In this document: positions 24,346 through 36,031 of the stretch, piece after piece
Numbering within the stretch: position 1 is the first letter of the stretch
How the letters are laid out: every line of letters begins with the position of its first letter
Assembly: GCA_029747015.1 (NCBI GenBank)
Contig: JAKOGI010000122.1
Span: forward strand, 72,501 to 136,500
Length of the DNA: 64,000 nucleotides
Direction of reading: 5' to 3'
Origin: Carnegiea gigantea
Taxonomy: Eukaryota > Streptophyta > Magnoliopsida > Caryophyllales > Cactaceae
Program-made: the position numbers and the translations under genes
The notes under the pieces: model-generated
What the model was told of the DNA's origin: nothing
Database searches by the model: none
What the model saw: only the letters and a program-made list of their open reading frames with translations

Positions 24346-24479
24346 TACCGCATGTCATAGGGGTCAGAATGTAGTAAATGTTGAGGATAATATGGCTTCG
24401 TTTGACCACAAGAGAGTATCTACCATACTATCTCAATCCATGGACTTAAGACCCATCCCCCTCGACGTATCCAGAATGA

Positions 24480-27400
24480 CTCACCTGGTCAATCCCTCAG
24501 TCAGAGGATCCGCTAGGTTTTTCTCAGATATGACGTATTTCAAGGAAATGACATCATGTTTTAGTAGTTGTTTTACCGCACTATGTCTAATGCGGATATG
24601 TCTCTTCTTTTCGTTATACACACTATTGTGTGCAACTCTAATTACTGCCTGTGAGTCACAATGAAGGGAAATAGCTATAGTCTGCCTCCCCCATAATGCC
24701 AATCCACTAGTAGACCTTTCATCCACTTTGCTTCTTGACCTGCCAACTCAAGAGCAATGAATTCAGCTTCCATGCTGGGGTGAGTATATAGGTCAGCTTT
24801 GCAGACTTCCACGAGATAGCTCCTTCACCTAAGCTAAAAACATAACCATTAGTAGAACTGACCTCATCATTATCAGATACCCAGTTTGAATCACGAAATC
24901 TTTCTAACACAGTAGGAAATTTATTAAAATGCAAACACCAGTCCATAGAACCTCTCAAGTGTTTAAGCAATCGACATAATGCATCCCAATGTTCTTTACT
25001 ACAGTTATGAGTATAACAACTCAATCGACTAACAGTATAAGCAATGTCAGGTTAAGTATAGTTCATGAGAAACATCACACGCCCTATGATTTAAGCATAC
25101 TCGGTTTGTGAAACACTAGGCCCTTTGTTCTTTTTAAGACATATGCTAGGGTCATAAGGAGTTCTCACAAGAAGCACATCAAAACAGTGAAATTTCTTGA
25201 ACACTTTCTCAATGTAATGAGACTGACACAAAGAAAAATCATCATCAGTCTTTCTAATCTTGATTCCTAGGATTAAATCAGCTTCACCCATGTCCTTCAT
25301 TTCAAAATGAGAGGATAATAGCTTTTTATTCTCATTAACAACATGCACACTAGTACCAAAAATCAACAAGTCATCCACATACATACATATTATCATGCAA
25401 TTTGAACCAATTACGTTTGAATATACACAGGAGTTAGAGGTGTTCACAACAAATTCATTTTGTACTATTGTACTATCAAACTTTTCATATCACTATTTAG
25501 GAGCTTGTTTAAGGCCGTAAAGAGATTTTCTAAACTTTCATGCTTTATTCTCCGGCCCAGGGACTGCACATCCCTTAGGTCGAGACATGTAAATCTCTTC
25601 CTCTAGGTCATCATTAAGGAATGTTGTTTTCACGTCCATTTGGTGCACAACAAGACCATCGATAGCAGCTAGGGGGAATAGAGTTATTATGGTTGCTATT
25701 TTGGTTACGAGAGAATAGGTTTCAAAGTAGTTGATCCCCTTTTTCTGGTTAAATCCCCTTATCACCAATCTAGCTTTGTATTTATCAATAGAACCATAAG
25801 GTATTAGCTTCTTTTTGAATATCCATGTACTGCTAATAGGTTTACAGCCTCTAGAAAGTTCAACTAACTCCCAAGTTTGATTAGACACTATGGAGTCTAA
25901 TTCATTGTTAATGGCTTCGTTCCACAAACTAACATCTATAGATCTCATAGCCTCTTTATAGGTTTTTGGATCTTCTTCGATAAAGAAGGTAGATACTAGT
26001 TCATCAGATAAGAGATTAACATCAAAGTCTTCAATTAGAAAACTAGTAAGGAAGTCAGGATCAAAACTAGTCTCAACTCTAGGTCTCTTACTCCTCCTAG
26101 GCTCATCAACAAAGTTTCTAACCCCAGAACTAGAAGCAGATAAGGGCAGATTGTCAGGCATATGTATGTTTTCATGCACAGGAGCAGGAACACATTTTTT
26201 TTCAAAGGAAATACAAGCTCAAAAAATTTTGCATCCCTAGACTCACTAATAGAGAAGTCATTCAATGACATGAATCTACATGCAGCACTGTATTGGGCAT
26301 AACCAACGAACATGTAATCAAAAGTTTTAGGTCCCAACGGGAAAGGAAACTTCAGCTAAACAGCCCCACATCCTTAAGAAACTCAAGTTAGGAGCACAGC
26401 CTTTCCGTAGCTCATAAGGGGTTTGGTCTACCTTCTTATGGGGTATTCTATTAAGAATATAGCGAGCAGATAAAACAGCTTCCCCCCAGATGTTATCAGG
26501 AAGTCCCGAACTCAAAAGCATGGCATTCGTCATTTCTTTAAGAGTTCTGTTTTTGTGTTTGACTATCCCATTTTTTTGGGGAGTATGGGGTGCACTAACC
26601 TCATATATTATGCCATTTTTCTCACAAAAAGCTGTCAGAGAATTAGTCTCATATTCTCCACCCCTATCAGTTCTGAGCCTTTTAATTTTTTGGTCCATTA
26701 ATTTTCTACTTCTGCTTTGTATTTCAAAAACATTTACTCAGCCTCATTTTTGGACCAAAGGAGGTAAACTTTGGTGTACATAGAACAGTCATCCACAAAG
26801 GTGACGTAATACCTTTTCCCTCCTTTGCCAGCTATGTGTTTGAAGTCAGCTAAGTCTGAATGTACTAGTTCTAACGGTATTGTTTGTCTACTAGGACTCG
26901 ATTTAAAGGGCTTTTTGGCATATTTTGCTTCTACGCACATAGAACATTTGCAAATATTATGAACATTCATAGCCAATCTTAGTTTTAAATTTTTGACTCG
27001 TTTTATGGAAGCAAAATTTCATGGCCTAGCCTACCATGCCACAAATCTATAAACTCAATAATATAAGCAGAAGCAGAAGCATTTCCATTCAAAGTTTCAG
27101 AAGCAAGATTTAGTACAAACAGACTACCTATTTAGGTATGTTTTTCTAACAAATACCCTGTTACGAGAGATAACAACTTTGTCATCTCCTACAACAGTTT
27201 TCAGTCCAGCTTTGTTGAGAAGTATACCAGAGACTAAGTTTCTACAGAGGGAAGGCTCATACAACACATTACTTACAGATAGTAATTTGCCAGAAGTAAA
27301 TTTAAGAAGAATCTTCCCTTTATTTGTAACTTTAGTAGTCTTAGAGTTTCCCATGTAGATGCATTCACCATCTGCAATATCTTCAAAGTCCTACCTGAGT

Positions 27401-27480
27401 TCTTTATTGGCGTAGAAGTGCCTTGAAGCTCCTGTAACTTAGATCTATTCGGCTTTGTTTGCCATCAGGTTTGCTTCTTT
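24480..27480 (-). pseudogene. pol of Copia element C: protease, integrase, RT, RNase H, broken
   Basis: The protease site near 27430 reads VTGASRHF, so the catalytic Asp of DTGA is now Val. Integrase pieces (26734-26976, 26327-26698) show HSDLADF and RTDRGGEY. The third catalytic residue is lost: NGIVKHKNRT has Lys where Glu is needed. The RT spans 26179 to 25091 with MDVKTTFLNDDLEEEIYM and an intact YVDD at 25370-25381. RNase H (25024-24481) has a DSNW block and the CDSQAVIRVAHN segment. About five frames are needed to read it. Three separate losses of catalytic or reading capacity show it is dead. Confidence 0.9.
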
Positions 27481-27499
27481 GACTACTGCACATATGATT

Positions 27500-28296
27500 T
27501 TTGTATCCTTAGCAAGGTTAGCCTGGGCTACAAGTTTCTAGTTTGGCTGTGACTGCCCTTTGTGAAGTGGACACTGGTATGCCTTGTGCCTCGGCTTGCC
27601 ACAGACATAGCACAGCTTCTTTAGTTGCTGAACTTGTTATGCCACTTACGATAGCTTGGCTTCTGGTTCTTCTTATCTTCTCCTTTAAACCTATCTCTAT
27701 TTTTAGGTACAGTAGATTCAACTAGATTAGCTTTAGAAAAATATAAAGAAAGAGAATCCATCCTATCTTGCAAACGATTGGCCTCTTCGGTTCTCATGTG
27801 ACTGATCAGTTCCTGCAAGGTGAGGTCTTTCTTCTTATGTTTCAACTGGTTCCTATAGCCACTCCAGGATGGTGGAAACTTCTTTATTAGCATGTTAGCC
27901 TGCAGTATCTCACACATCTTCATATTTTCCTTCAGGACTTCAACACACAAGTTCTCATAAACATGAACCTATTCCATGATTATCTTGTCATCAGTAATCT
28001 AGAAACACAACCATTCGTCGACCACATACTTCTTCTTACCAGTGTCATCAGCTCCGTGTTTGACCTCCAAGTTCTCCCAAATAATCTTGGCAGATTTGAA
28101 GGTGACAAACAAATTGAATAGCGGGTTAGTCATATGGTTCAATAAATGTCCCCTAAGCATTTTGTTGTCTTTCTCAAATTTCTTCTTTGTTTCTTCATCA
28201 ACAATTTTGGATTTGATTTTGACAATTCCATCACCAAAGGTAGCAGTTGTTTTAGAAGTGTTGTTCTCTTCAGTGAAGTCAGCGAACAACACATAA
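27500..28296 (-). pseudogene. gag of Copia element C, broken
   Basis: Two minus-strand pieces (27999-28292 and 27621-27950) match the UBN2/gag-polypeptide type: SAKIIWENLEVKHG in the first, and MLIKKFPPSW plus LISHMRTEEANR in the second. A zinc knuckle near 27570-27612 reads CYVCGKPRHKAYQC with all four metal ligands present. A stop after DEWLCF separates the two pieces, and a frame change separates the knuckle from gag. Confidence 0.85.
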
Positions 28297-28449
28297 GTAA
28301 CCTCTAGTTATTTAAAGAATATGAGCAGTTTCTGGGACCAGCGTCTGTTGTTAGTTCCATCTAAGTGTTCTAATTTTGAGAGGTCAGGAAGAGCTTTGTG
28401 GACAGAAAGAGTAATTGATTTCAAGGGAATAAGGAAATTGCTTTCAAAT

Positions 28450-29162
28450 TGTAGGAAATATTGTGAGTAAATCAATAGGAGAGCGGGAGTGTGTTAACAC
28501 TGTGTCGTAGTATACCACTGTCTTGAAAGCAATTTTAGCTCGACCGCGGTGCAAATTAAATCAGCCGATTGCTCCCCAAGGTTAACACAGTGAGCCTCTG
28601 AACTCATGCACTCGAGGCCAAAGACTTGGAACATGCAGTATAAGAATTGCCTAGAAAAGACAGAGAACATAACAGAATAGTATAAGAAGAGAAGAGAAGA
28701 GAAGATGTTGTTGTGTGATTTCTGCAGCTGAAGAGTGATATATTTATAGGAGAGAAATAGTTGTTGGAGTGGAGAGGAAGCAACTAAAAATAGATGTGGC
28801 TTGGAGTAAATCGTGGATTGCCACAAATAGTTATTGCTTGGAGTAAATTGTGGGTTATCAAAAATAGAAGTGGCTTAGAATAAATTGTGAAGAAATATCA
28901 ATACAGAATCGTTGACCAGGAAGGCCAACGGACAAAAATTAAACAATATTTCAAGCCCAAGCCCACACTACACCATGCCCAGCCCGAACCAGGTGGGCAG
29001 GCCGTGTGTGTATAGTGTCACCCTTCCCCACTCTACTAGGAAAAGTAGGCCCAAATTAATCAAGCAGGTACATTAACGAGGGAAAATATAAACCCCATAC
29101 CAAGTGCCGAAACTTCCTATGTGGGATAATTATAGAGGGAGAAAAGGAGCTATCTTACTGCC
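28450..29162 (-). repeat. 5' LTR of Copia element C, terminally truncated
   Basis: On the + strand it starts TGTAGGAAATATTG and aligns with 23039-23839 up to GCTATCTTACTGCC, where similarity stops before the last 11-14 bases of the mate. It has three rather than four copies of the 38-bp TGGCTTGGAGTAAATTG unit (about 28798-28895). No clear primer site adjoins its inner end at 28449. Confidence 0.85.
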
Positions 29163-31384
29163 GATGCTAAAATGGCTTGTTTATCCTTAAGTACCCACGC
29201 TATTTTTGGAGCTTCCAGAAGTTTTATTGTGATTGAGCTATGTCTGGTATTGGACTTGATCGAATTCCAATGTCATAAGACTACCCAAATCAATCTGACT
29301 TAAAACTCCTTTTTCTTCAGTTTTATTGGCAACAAAATTAAATAACCTTCATCATGGACAACGATTTTCTCTTATATTACAAGGTCTTACACCTACATAA
29401 TACCATCTACAGGACTGACGTCTCTCACAACCCCTGTATGGTATCAATCATGTAAAATATAATTGCTCATTTACCAATATTTTACAATGTTTTAAACGAA
29501 AATGAAACCTACGCCTTGATTTTTACTTTTGTAAAGGAAACAGGCTCCAGGTTTAATTAGATTATAATAAGATTCGATTCTGCCCACAATTTAGTGCTCA
29601 TGGGGATCCTCAATTTTTAGGCTGTTAGAATTTTTTCCCTAAAATTGTGAAGTGCACTGACTCATACTTGCCGTTGAAAGTGCTGCAGCCTAGGGTCCAG
29701 ATTCCATTCTCGACTACAGAAAATTGCTCTTTTAAGTTTGTTTTAGAAAAGCTTGAACTTTGCAATGTCTAGTTGAGTCACCATCATTCCAGGAAAATAT
29801 GAAAACGTGTTAGAAAATAATTTTTAAAAAGCAATTTCAACGATCCCGGATGAGAATTGACCTGACTCCAAAGTTAACTAACCGAAAGTTGGGTCCATAG
29901 CTGAAGGGATGAACGGTGGTAGCAACACCACTCCCCACACTAATGGTGCCCATTAAATAATGACATCTATTAGGGTTTCAAAAAAAGCATAGTGAACTTT
30001 TAAATAATTACATGTAATTACCAAGTTTCATGCCATTTGTCTTGTCCAGTAATTAATCATCAGAGACATGAACTTCATGGGCGATCTCTTAGATTTAATC
30101 ATATTTACATGCTGATTGCAAGAAATTAAAAAGAGTTAAAACGTAATAACCTTTTGTGACCACTTTGATTAATTACACAGTATTACAAACTAATATGAGC
30201 AAAAAGAAAACAATCAATCTGAATCAAACGAGAACATGAAAGTCAAAATTAACGAAGAGAAACAAATAAATATGACAAATTTATTGTCTTTGTTTAGTCC
30301 TTAGGACTTAACTTGGTCCGTCTTGGCAATGCTAGTATTTGAGGCTCCTTTGGAATCCTAAATCAAGTGTTTAGGTGTTAGAAGCTAACCCCAAAAGATT
30401 TTTGTAGAAAGGAAAGGAAGGGATTTTTTGTGTTTTTATGAAATTGCTTTAGAAGAGTTTTTCTAAGAAACTAGGGAATGAGAGAGAGAGCATTGCTAGA
30501 GAAAGGAGCATCCTATTAACAAAGAATACTGTGTAGAGAAAGAGCCCTCTCTCTTGAGGGGGTGGGGGGAGAGAGCGGAATGCTAGTGGAAGGGCAGTCT
30601 CTCTAGTAAGGGAGAAGAGAAGAGATGTGATAATTATGCCAAATGAGGGAGGAGGTGCCTTCTTATAAAGTCACTAGAAGGGGGAGAAAATCCTCCTAAG
30701 GTTCACAGAAAAAGTGTAAGACAGTTAGTTGGTAAAGTCTGTTGAAGATATTCGTATATAACCTTGCACGAAATGCCAAACCGCTAGCAGAAACCATAAC
30801 GCCTCTAAGACTGAGTTGCATGCCACTGAGTCTCAGTGCCTGCCACAAGGTCCTAGTGGCGATTTTCCTAAGCTGTTTTATTTAGGCTTTAACTTTCTCA
30901 TCTGATCTTCAAAAAAATCGACTCTTTTCTTAAGAAATCTTATTGAGTCTATTGCACAAACCATGTTGTCTCCCTCTATTATTTTGGTTGTGCTGCCATG
31001 GAAAAGAAACCATTGGGGCAAAGTAAGTAGCCACATTTGCTCCTTTAGGATGACCATTTGCTATTATAAACTCACCTATGTGATGACGCTGCCAAAATGC
31101 AGAAATTAATAACTAATTTATTTAGTAGTATATGCTAGGTGGAGGAAGAGTGTATTTAGAACAGTGCTTGAGTTACCAAGATAACATGAAATCCTCATAA
31201 AAATTGCAATCAGCATCCTTACGATTGTCAAGATGTTCCACATGGCATGAGTTTGTTGTATGAATGCATCCCAAACTGAAGTGTTCCATGACGAGGATAG
31301 GTATGAAGATCTGTAATACCGACACAACCAAAAAAAAATAAGAATACATTATGACTTGATTTAATAGTCAATTTTATTAATTCT
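29163..31384. other. Gene-free stretch with a purine-rich, minus-strand promoter-like block
   Basis: No supported gene. Around 30480-30670 the + strand is purine-rich with GAGAGAG runs. Read in reverse it gives CTTTATAAGAAGG followed by a CT-rich transcript-leader-like stretch, which could be an old promoter or LTR. I found no second copy in the window. Confidence 0.4.
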
Positions 31385-31870
31385 TTCAATGAGTGACTGC
31401 TAACGTTTTGAATTGGTGAGAAAAGTGTTTATATAATTCTTTTATTCTGTAAGGTAACCATAACATCGCCAACAATATATGCCTGGTAATGGTACCTGTA
31501 ATTGACCAACATATTTATGAATAACAACATAAATATGACTAGTAACACTTTTCACGGATGATAGAAATGTGTCTCTAATTATTTCATTCTATAATGTTAT
31601 GTGACGTATGAGATATGACTGACAATGGCGTGCAGTGTGCACAAATGACTAATATGTTTCTTTGTTACTTATCATATATGACAATTATATATAAATTAAA
31701 TATGACTAATAACATTCTCAATGGGTGGCTAAAATATTTTTTTTCCCCCTTCTATCATTTTGTGGATAACCATATGACTAATAATAGATTGAAAAATTAC
31801 ATGACTAAAACATAAAAACCTAGTGGCTATTTATTTGTACTCAACAATGACTATGGACAATGTAGTGTAT
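31385..31870 (+). repeat. Cluster of ATGACTAAT-like motifs
   Basis: About ten variants of ATGACTAAT or GTGACTGCTAA occur in 0.5 kb, for example near 31520, 31618, 31645, 31700, 31775 and 31800. The arrangement resembles subterminal transposase-binding repeats. It lies just past the 3' end of the Ulp1-like relic at 31900-33060. A few inverted forms (ATTAGTCATAA, CATTAGTGGTCATTA) occur near 42085-42125, on the far side of that gene's N-terminal relic. Confidence 0.4.
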
Positions 31871-31899
31871 TTAAACAAATCTTATCACATCCAATGCTG

Positions 31900-33060
31900 A
31901 AAATTGAACTCGTCGAATGGAATCTTCATGCCATAACTGTAAACTATGTTTGAATTGTCATATTGTATCTTCAATATCACCATCGTTTCCAACAATTTTC
32001 AACTCAGCGATACCTTGCAAAGAAAAAGTTATAACGAGTTAACCAATAAATATATATGGAGTTTGGGTACAAATACATTGAAAATGTATACCAATACTTT
32101 TGCATACCATATGTTCGGTACCAAAATAGAACCTGACAACATCACGGGGGACAACTTGTTACTTTTCACTAAATAGAAGCACCATGTTTCTACAATCCGA
32201 CTACATATATACTCATTGCCGATCAATGTCATCACTTCTAAACGGTGATCCATATTTACCTCTGTGAACCAAGCAAGTTCCTCATTAGCAAATACTGAAA
32301 ATAAAAAAAATAAACCCGTGAACCCAATTACTAGGTTGTAAGTTCAATTTTAACAAAAATTACAAAATTGAATACCTGGCATCCATAAGCTTGTCTTTGA
32401 AGAAGCCATAGTCAACAACCTCCAACTGTAGCTGCCTCTTTTTTTTTTTGAATGGTAAGTCGGCCCAACCCACTGGGGCCCTATTGTAGGGGTACTGAAC
32501 GGGCCTTGAACGGACCAGGGGTAAGGGGATGTCAGAGCCCAGACCAAGGCCCAGGACCATCATCCGCCCACACACAAGTCACAAGGCACAAAGCCAAAGT
32601 TGTGCCCCCCAAGCTCGAACCCGGGTGGGGGGGCGGAAAGTGTTATGTGTAGCCAACCTGCCACACACAACTTCGACAATCTAGCTACCTCATTTGGTGT
32701 CCTAGAATGTGAACATTTCTTTTTGTGAATTTTAAGACACAATGCACATCAGATATCACCTCCTTTCTCCCCGCATACCACCTTAGTACATTGATATTTT
32801 CCACCAAGGCCATGATTAATGAATTCATCACCTTATCAGCCGCATCATTCAACTACACAACTTCTTCTCTTAACATATTAGAAATCCGTTCATTTGTACG
32901 CTGGGATAAAAGTTCGTATGAAGGCATGTTAAGTAAAATTGCTGCAAGTGCACGGTGCCAATGTAGTTGGCGACGGCACGTATGGGTTATGTCAACAGGG
33001 AACCCAATTTTAACCACCAAAACTAATCGTCGCATTTTATCTAGGAAAATAGTCAATCAG
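31900..33060 (-). pseudogene. Relic of a plant Ulp1-like / mobile-domain gene, C-terminal part
   Basis: Minus-strand pieces at 32853-33056, 32690-32850 and 32029-32253 read as degraded protein, including HWHRALAAILL, SQRTNERISN and NEYICSRIVETWCFYL. The last piece has the general form of the start of a C48 (Ulp1/SENP-type) protease domain in plant transposon-associated proteins, where a YIS...VIDTW...YL pattern is usual. No catalytic His-Asp-Cys set is visible, so activity is not supported. A SINE (32439-32681) interrupts it. The N-terminal part appears to lie at 40380-41060, beyond the inserted Tat element. Family assignment is inference from short motifs. Confidence 0.35.
32439..32681 (-). 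mobile_element. tRNA-derived SINE
   Basis: A 243-bp GC-richer block ending in an A-run on the minus strand (T-run at 32439-32449 on +). In element orientation it starts near GATTGTCGAAGTTG. Its A-box-like TGGCAGGTTGG lies at 32663-32653 and its B-box-like GGTTCGAGCTT at 32621-32611, about 31 bp apart, the spacing of an RNA polymerase III internal promoter. TAGCTGCCTC (32429-32438) and TAGCTACCTC (32682-32691) flank it as a 10-bp target duplication with one change. It has no coding capacity. The 71-codon frame on the same strand partly covers it and is not real. Confidence 0.72.
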
Positions 33061-34689
33061 GTAATCATAGTATGAAATTACTGAGCGACAGAAAGTTAAC
33101 TAGGCAACAAAAGTAAGAATCTCAAGTTGGGGATAACCACACTATTATGCTTTGTGAATTAATGACTGAGCTACGTAAACCTTCCCATGTAAATGTTTGG
33201 AGTGGAAAGATTACAATTCAAAACTCGTCTACGCCTTCTTTCAAAGTCATGAAACTAGAACTAACACCACCACAAAATCAAGTAATCAACAATCCCAAAT
33301 CAAACCCCAATTGTTTTCACATCAAGGAATTTAATCGCTCACAAAGTCATGCTTAGAAAAAGGATCCAACTTTCGTTAATATCCTAAACCCTAATTAAGA
33401 ATAGTGAAATTGTTCTCTTTCGAGACTTTCATCAAACACTTAGTGAACCATCAAGAATCCTAGGCATAAACAAGGGCAAATTCCATAATGACTGAGGTCA
33501 TCAATCAATCAAGCATAATAGGGTTACTCCTAACCCAAGATTTGGATTTACCCACTAAACATATTCAAAATCACGATTCTAAAGCTTAAACCAATAAGCA
33601 TGGATGAATATGAAACCCCATAGAAAGACAATAGCAAAGGAAAAGGGAATTGAGAGATAAACTTGAATTGAATGTAATAATGATTGTCAATCAATCCTCA
33701 TTGCTAACAAATTTGATGCAAAAGAGTGCAGAAAATTCTCTAACTAAGACCTTCAATCGTTCCAAAAAAATTGCTCTCTAAAAAGGCTTAGAAATAATGT
33801 CTAAGATCCTAATTTCTTTCCCGAGAAAAGTTCAACATCGCTGAAAACTAGGGGATGCATGGGCGTGCTTTGATGCATGGCTAGTCGTGCACAACTTCTG
33901 GGTTCAAAGTGCATGGTTGTGCAAAAATGCACGGCCAGCCGTGCAAAACCTACAGGAACATTCTGCGTCATGCGCATGGCCATGCATGTTATGCACATCT
34001 AATCGTGCACTTCTGCAGCTTTTTTTATGATTATGCATGGTCATGCACATCTATATGGCTGGTTAAGCATAAGCTCTTAGCTTGAATTCTTCGATCTTTG
34101 ACCCCTTCTATCGACTCTTGAACCTCTTCCGTTCTCGAAATATCACTCCTTACTTATCTATGGGTCAATAAATGCAAGATTCTTTAAATTGGGACCAAAA
34201 TGCCTACAAAAATGAGAATTAGTCCAAATAAGACAACTTTCAACAAAGAGGAGCAAATACGGCCAATCATTTGCTAAATTAAGCGAACGTAAAGGGAAGA
34301 CAGGTGTAATTAAGGGATCAAATAACAAAATTAGAGGTTTATCAAGGCATTTCATCAGTCATTTTCTTAAATGCCAGCACTCGTTCCACCAAAGCATCAA
34401 TATGTTCCTAGGTCTTGGGATCCACTAGCACATCTTGGGCCTGAGTTGGATTAATAGAACTGCAAGTTAGAGAATGGATGGCTATGTCGTTCCCAGCTTG
34501 TTGCGTTTAATGTTACTCAAACCATAAACTTCAGCTAGTATTGCCATGTCGCCTTTCAAGAGAAACTAACACTCATGAATTTGCTGTCCTAAAAATTCAA
34601 TTCATGATATAATCAATGAAAATAGTTAACATATGTGATAAGAACAATGACAGAATAGGGAAAGCAAATGGTAAAAACTAATACACCAC
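33061..34689. other. Gene-poor stretch with palindromic GCACGGCCGTGCA-like units
   Basis: From about 33850 to 34060 the sequence is a loose array of TGCATGG, CGTGCA and GCACGGCCAGCCGTGC units. The best half-palindrome is near 33929-33944. Short minus-strand pieces near 34360-34560, such as NPTQAQDVLVDP and ALVERVLAFKKM, look protein-like and could belong to the broken gene whose ends lie at 31900-33060 and 40380-41060. They are too short for a firm call. Confidence 0.35.
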
Positions 34690-35000
34690 AAAGTGCATCC
34701 TTCGTGCAGTAGTAGCCGGTCCGAATGGCCGTGATGGCTAGAGCGCGGCCTCCAGCATGTGTGCTGCAAATGCCTTCGTACAGCTCTTCCAGTACCCTTC
34801 TCCCGTCCTCTGGGGTCACGCAACGTAGGAGAGGCCAAGCGAAAGATCTTTTGTATAAGATTCCCTCATATAGGATAAACCAGTTCGACCTCTTCTGCAC
34901 TTTATCCGCCTCTTTGGGATCCAAGGGCAGCTTACCATCAGTGAGGTACGCGCGAATAGGATCCATCCACATTGAGCTTCTGTCTGACCATAACACTTCA
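34690..35000 (-). pseudogene. Integrase N-terminal fragment of the Tat element
   Basis: A minus-strand frame (34613-34996) contains YEGICSTHAGGRALA and TAIRTGYYCTKDAL, the His-rich beginning of a retroviral-type integrase zinc domain. The two cysteines of the HHCC motif and the whole DDE core are missing because the element ends here. The codons after DAL belong to flanking DNA. Confidence 0.75.
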
Positions 35001-35169
35001 TGCAGGTCGATGCTCCTCTCTGTCAGAGTCTCCCACTGAATGTTTTTGGGTTTCCCGTCCTTGGATGAGCTCGCCAGCTTAGATAGGGCACCGGCCTATC
35101 GATTCTCTAAGCGAGGGATGGGCGTGATTGCAAAATACTTTAGCAACTTGGTGGCCTCCCGTACCCGTC

Positions 35170-36031
35170 GAACATAGGCGGCCATATTGTCATCCTTTCC
35201 TTCGTATGCACCGTTGAGTTGGCTGACAACTAACTAGGAGTCGGAGAAGGGTTGGACAGCATCGACCCCTGCAGTGTAACAAAGCTCTATTCCTGCAATG
35301 AGGCTTTGTACTCGGCCTCATTGTTATATGCCTTAAACATGAACTTTAGAGCATGCTAGTATCGTGCCCCAGTGGGACTTTTAATGATGAGGTCGGCTTC
35401 ACTGCCATCCTTAGTGGACGAGCCGTCCACGTATAGGTTCCAGGGCTGCAGGTGCAAGTCCCCCTCCTCAGAGGGCGTGGTGCTCTCAGCCAGGAAGTCA
35501 GCCAACACCGGGGCCTTGATGGCCCTCCGTGATTCAAAGGCCAGGTCATAACGGGAGAGTTCAACGGCCCATTTCAAGAGCCGCCCCGAGGTATCTAATT
35601 TTTGGAGGACGTTCCTCAAGGGTTGATCCGTTAAGACTAAATCTTGTCAGCCTTGAAGTAGGGTTACAGCTTTCGACTAGCTATCACCAAGGCATATGCA
35701 AACTTCTCAATGAGAGGGTGGTCACTTCCACCCCTGCCAAGGTGTGGCTTACGTAGTTTACACGGATCTGCTTCTTTGCCCTTTCTACCACGAGGACAGC
35801 ACCGACCGCGTGCTCTGAGACTGCCAAATATAGTACCAAGACTTCCCCTTCCAGAGGACTGGTGATTTTGGGCAGCTGAGCTAAGTAGGTCTTCAAAGCC
35901 TGGAAGGCCTCGTCCGCCTGCTGATCCCAACTGAAGTTGGCCTGCTGCCGTAGGATGCGGAAGAACGGTTGGCACTTATCTACAGACCGGGACATAAACC
36001 GTCACAGGGCAGCTATGCAGCCTGTCAAGCA
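35170..36031 (-). pseudogene. RNase H and second (archaeal-like) RNase H of the Tat element
   Basis: Frames at 35684-35995 and 35664-35975 show the RT-linked RNase H region (NFSWDQQADEAFQALK, LYLAVSEHAVGAVLV). Further along, 35356-35619 has AVELSRYDLAFE and LADFLAE, then LYVDGSSTKDGSEADLII. This last segment is the start of the additional RNase H domain seen in Tat elements, with its first Asp readable. Continuation towards 35280 (YNNEAEYKA) supplies the Glu-containing motif. At least three stops or frame changes are present. Confidence 0.8.

Larger units (their letters stand above)
23039..29162 (-). mobile_element. Nearly full-length, inactive Ty1/Copia retrotransposon (element C), Tork-like
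   Basis: Minus-strand element with a 3' LTR at 23039-23839 and a 5' LTR at 28450-29162. In element order it encodes gag (28292 down to 27500), protease (27480-27120), integrase (26976-26100), RT (26180-25090) and RNase H (25024-24480). The gag start and the KSPSR-like integrase linker resemble the group called Retrovirus-related Pol polyprotein from transposon TNT 1-94. The first dozen or so bases of the 5' LTR are missing or replaced at about 29163, so no target duplication can be matched. Many stops and frameshifts are present. Confidence 0.9.

Noticed and set aside
32611..32663. A functional tRNA gene suggested by B-box and A-box motifs
   Set aside because: No cloverleaf can be folded around the boxes, and the block has an A-tail and target duplication, so it is a SINE.
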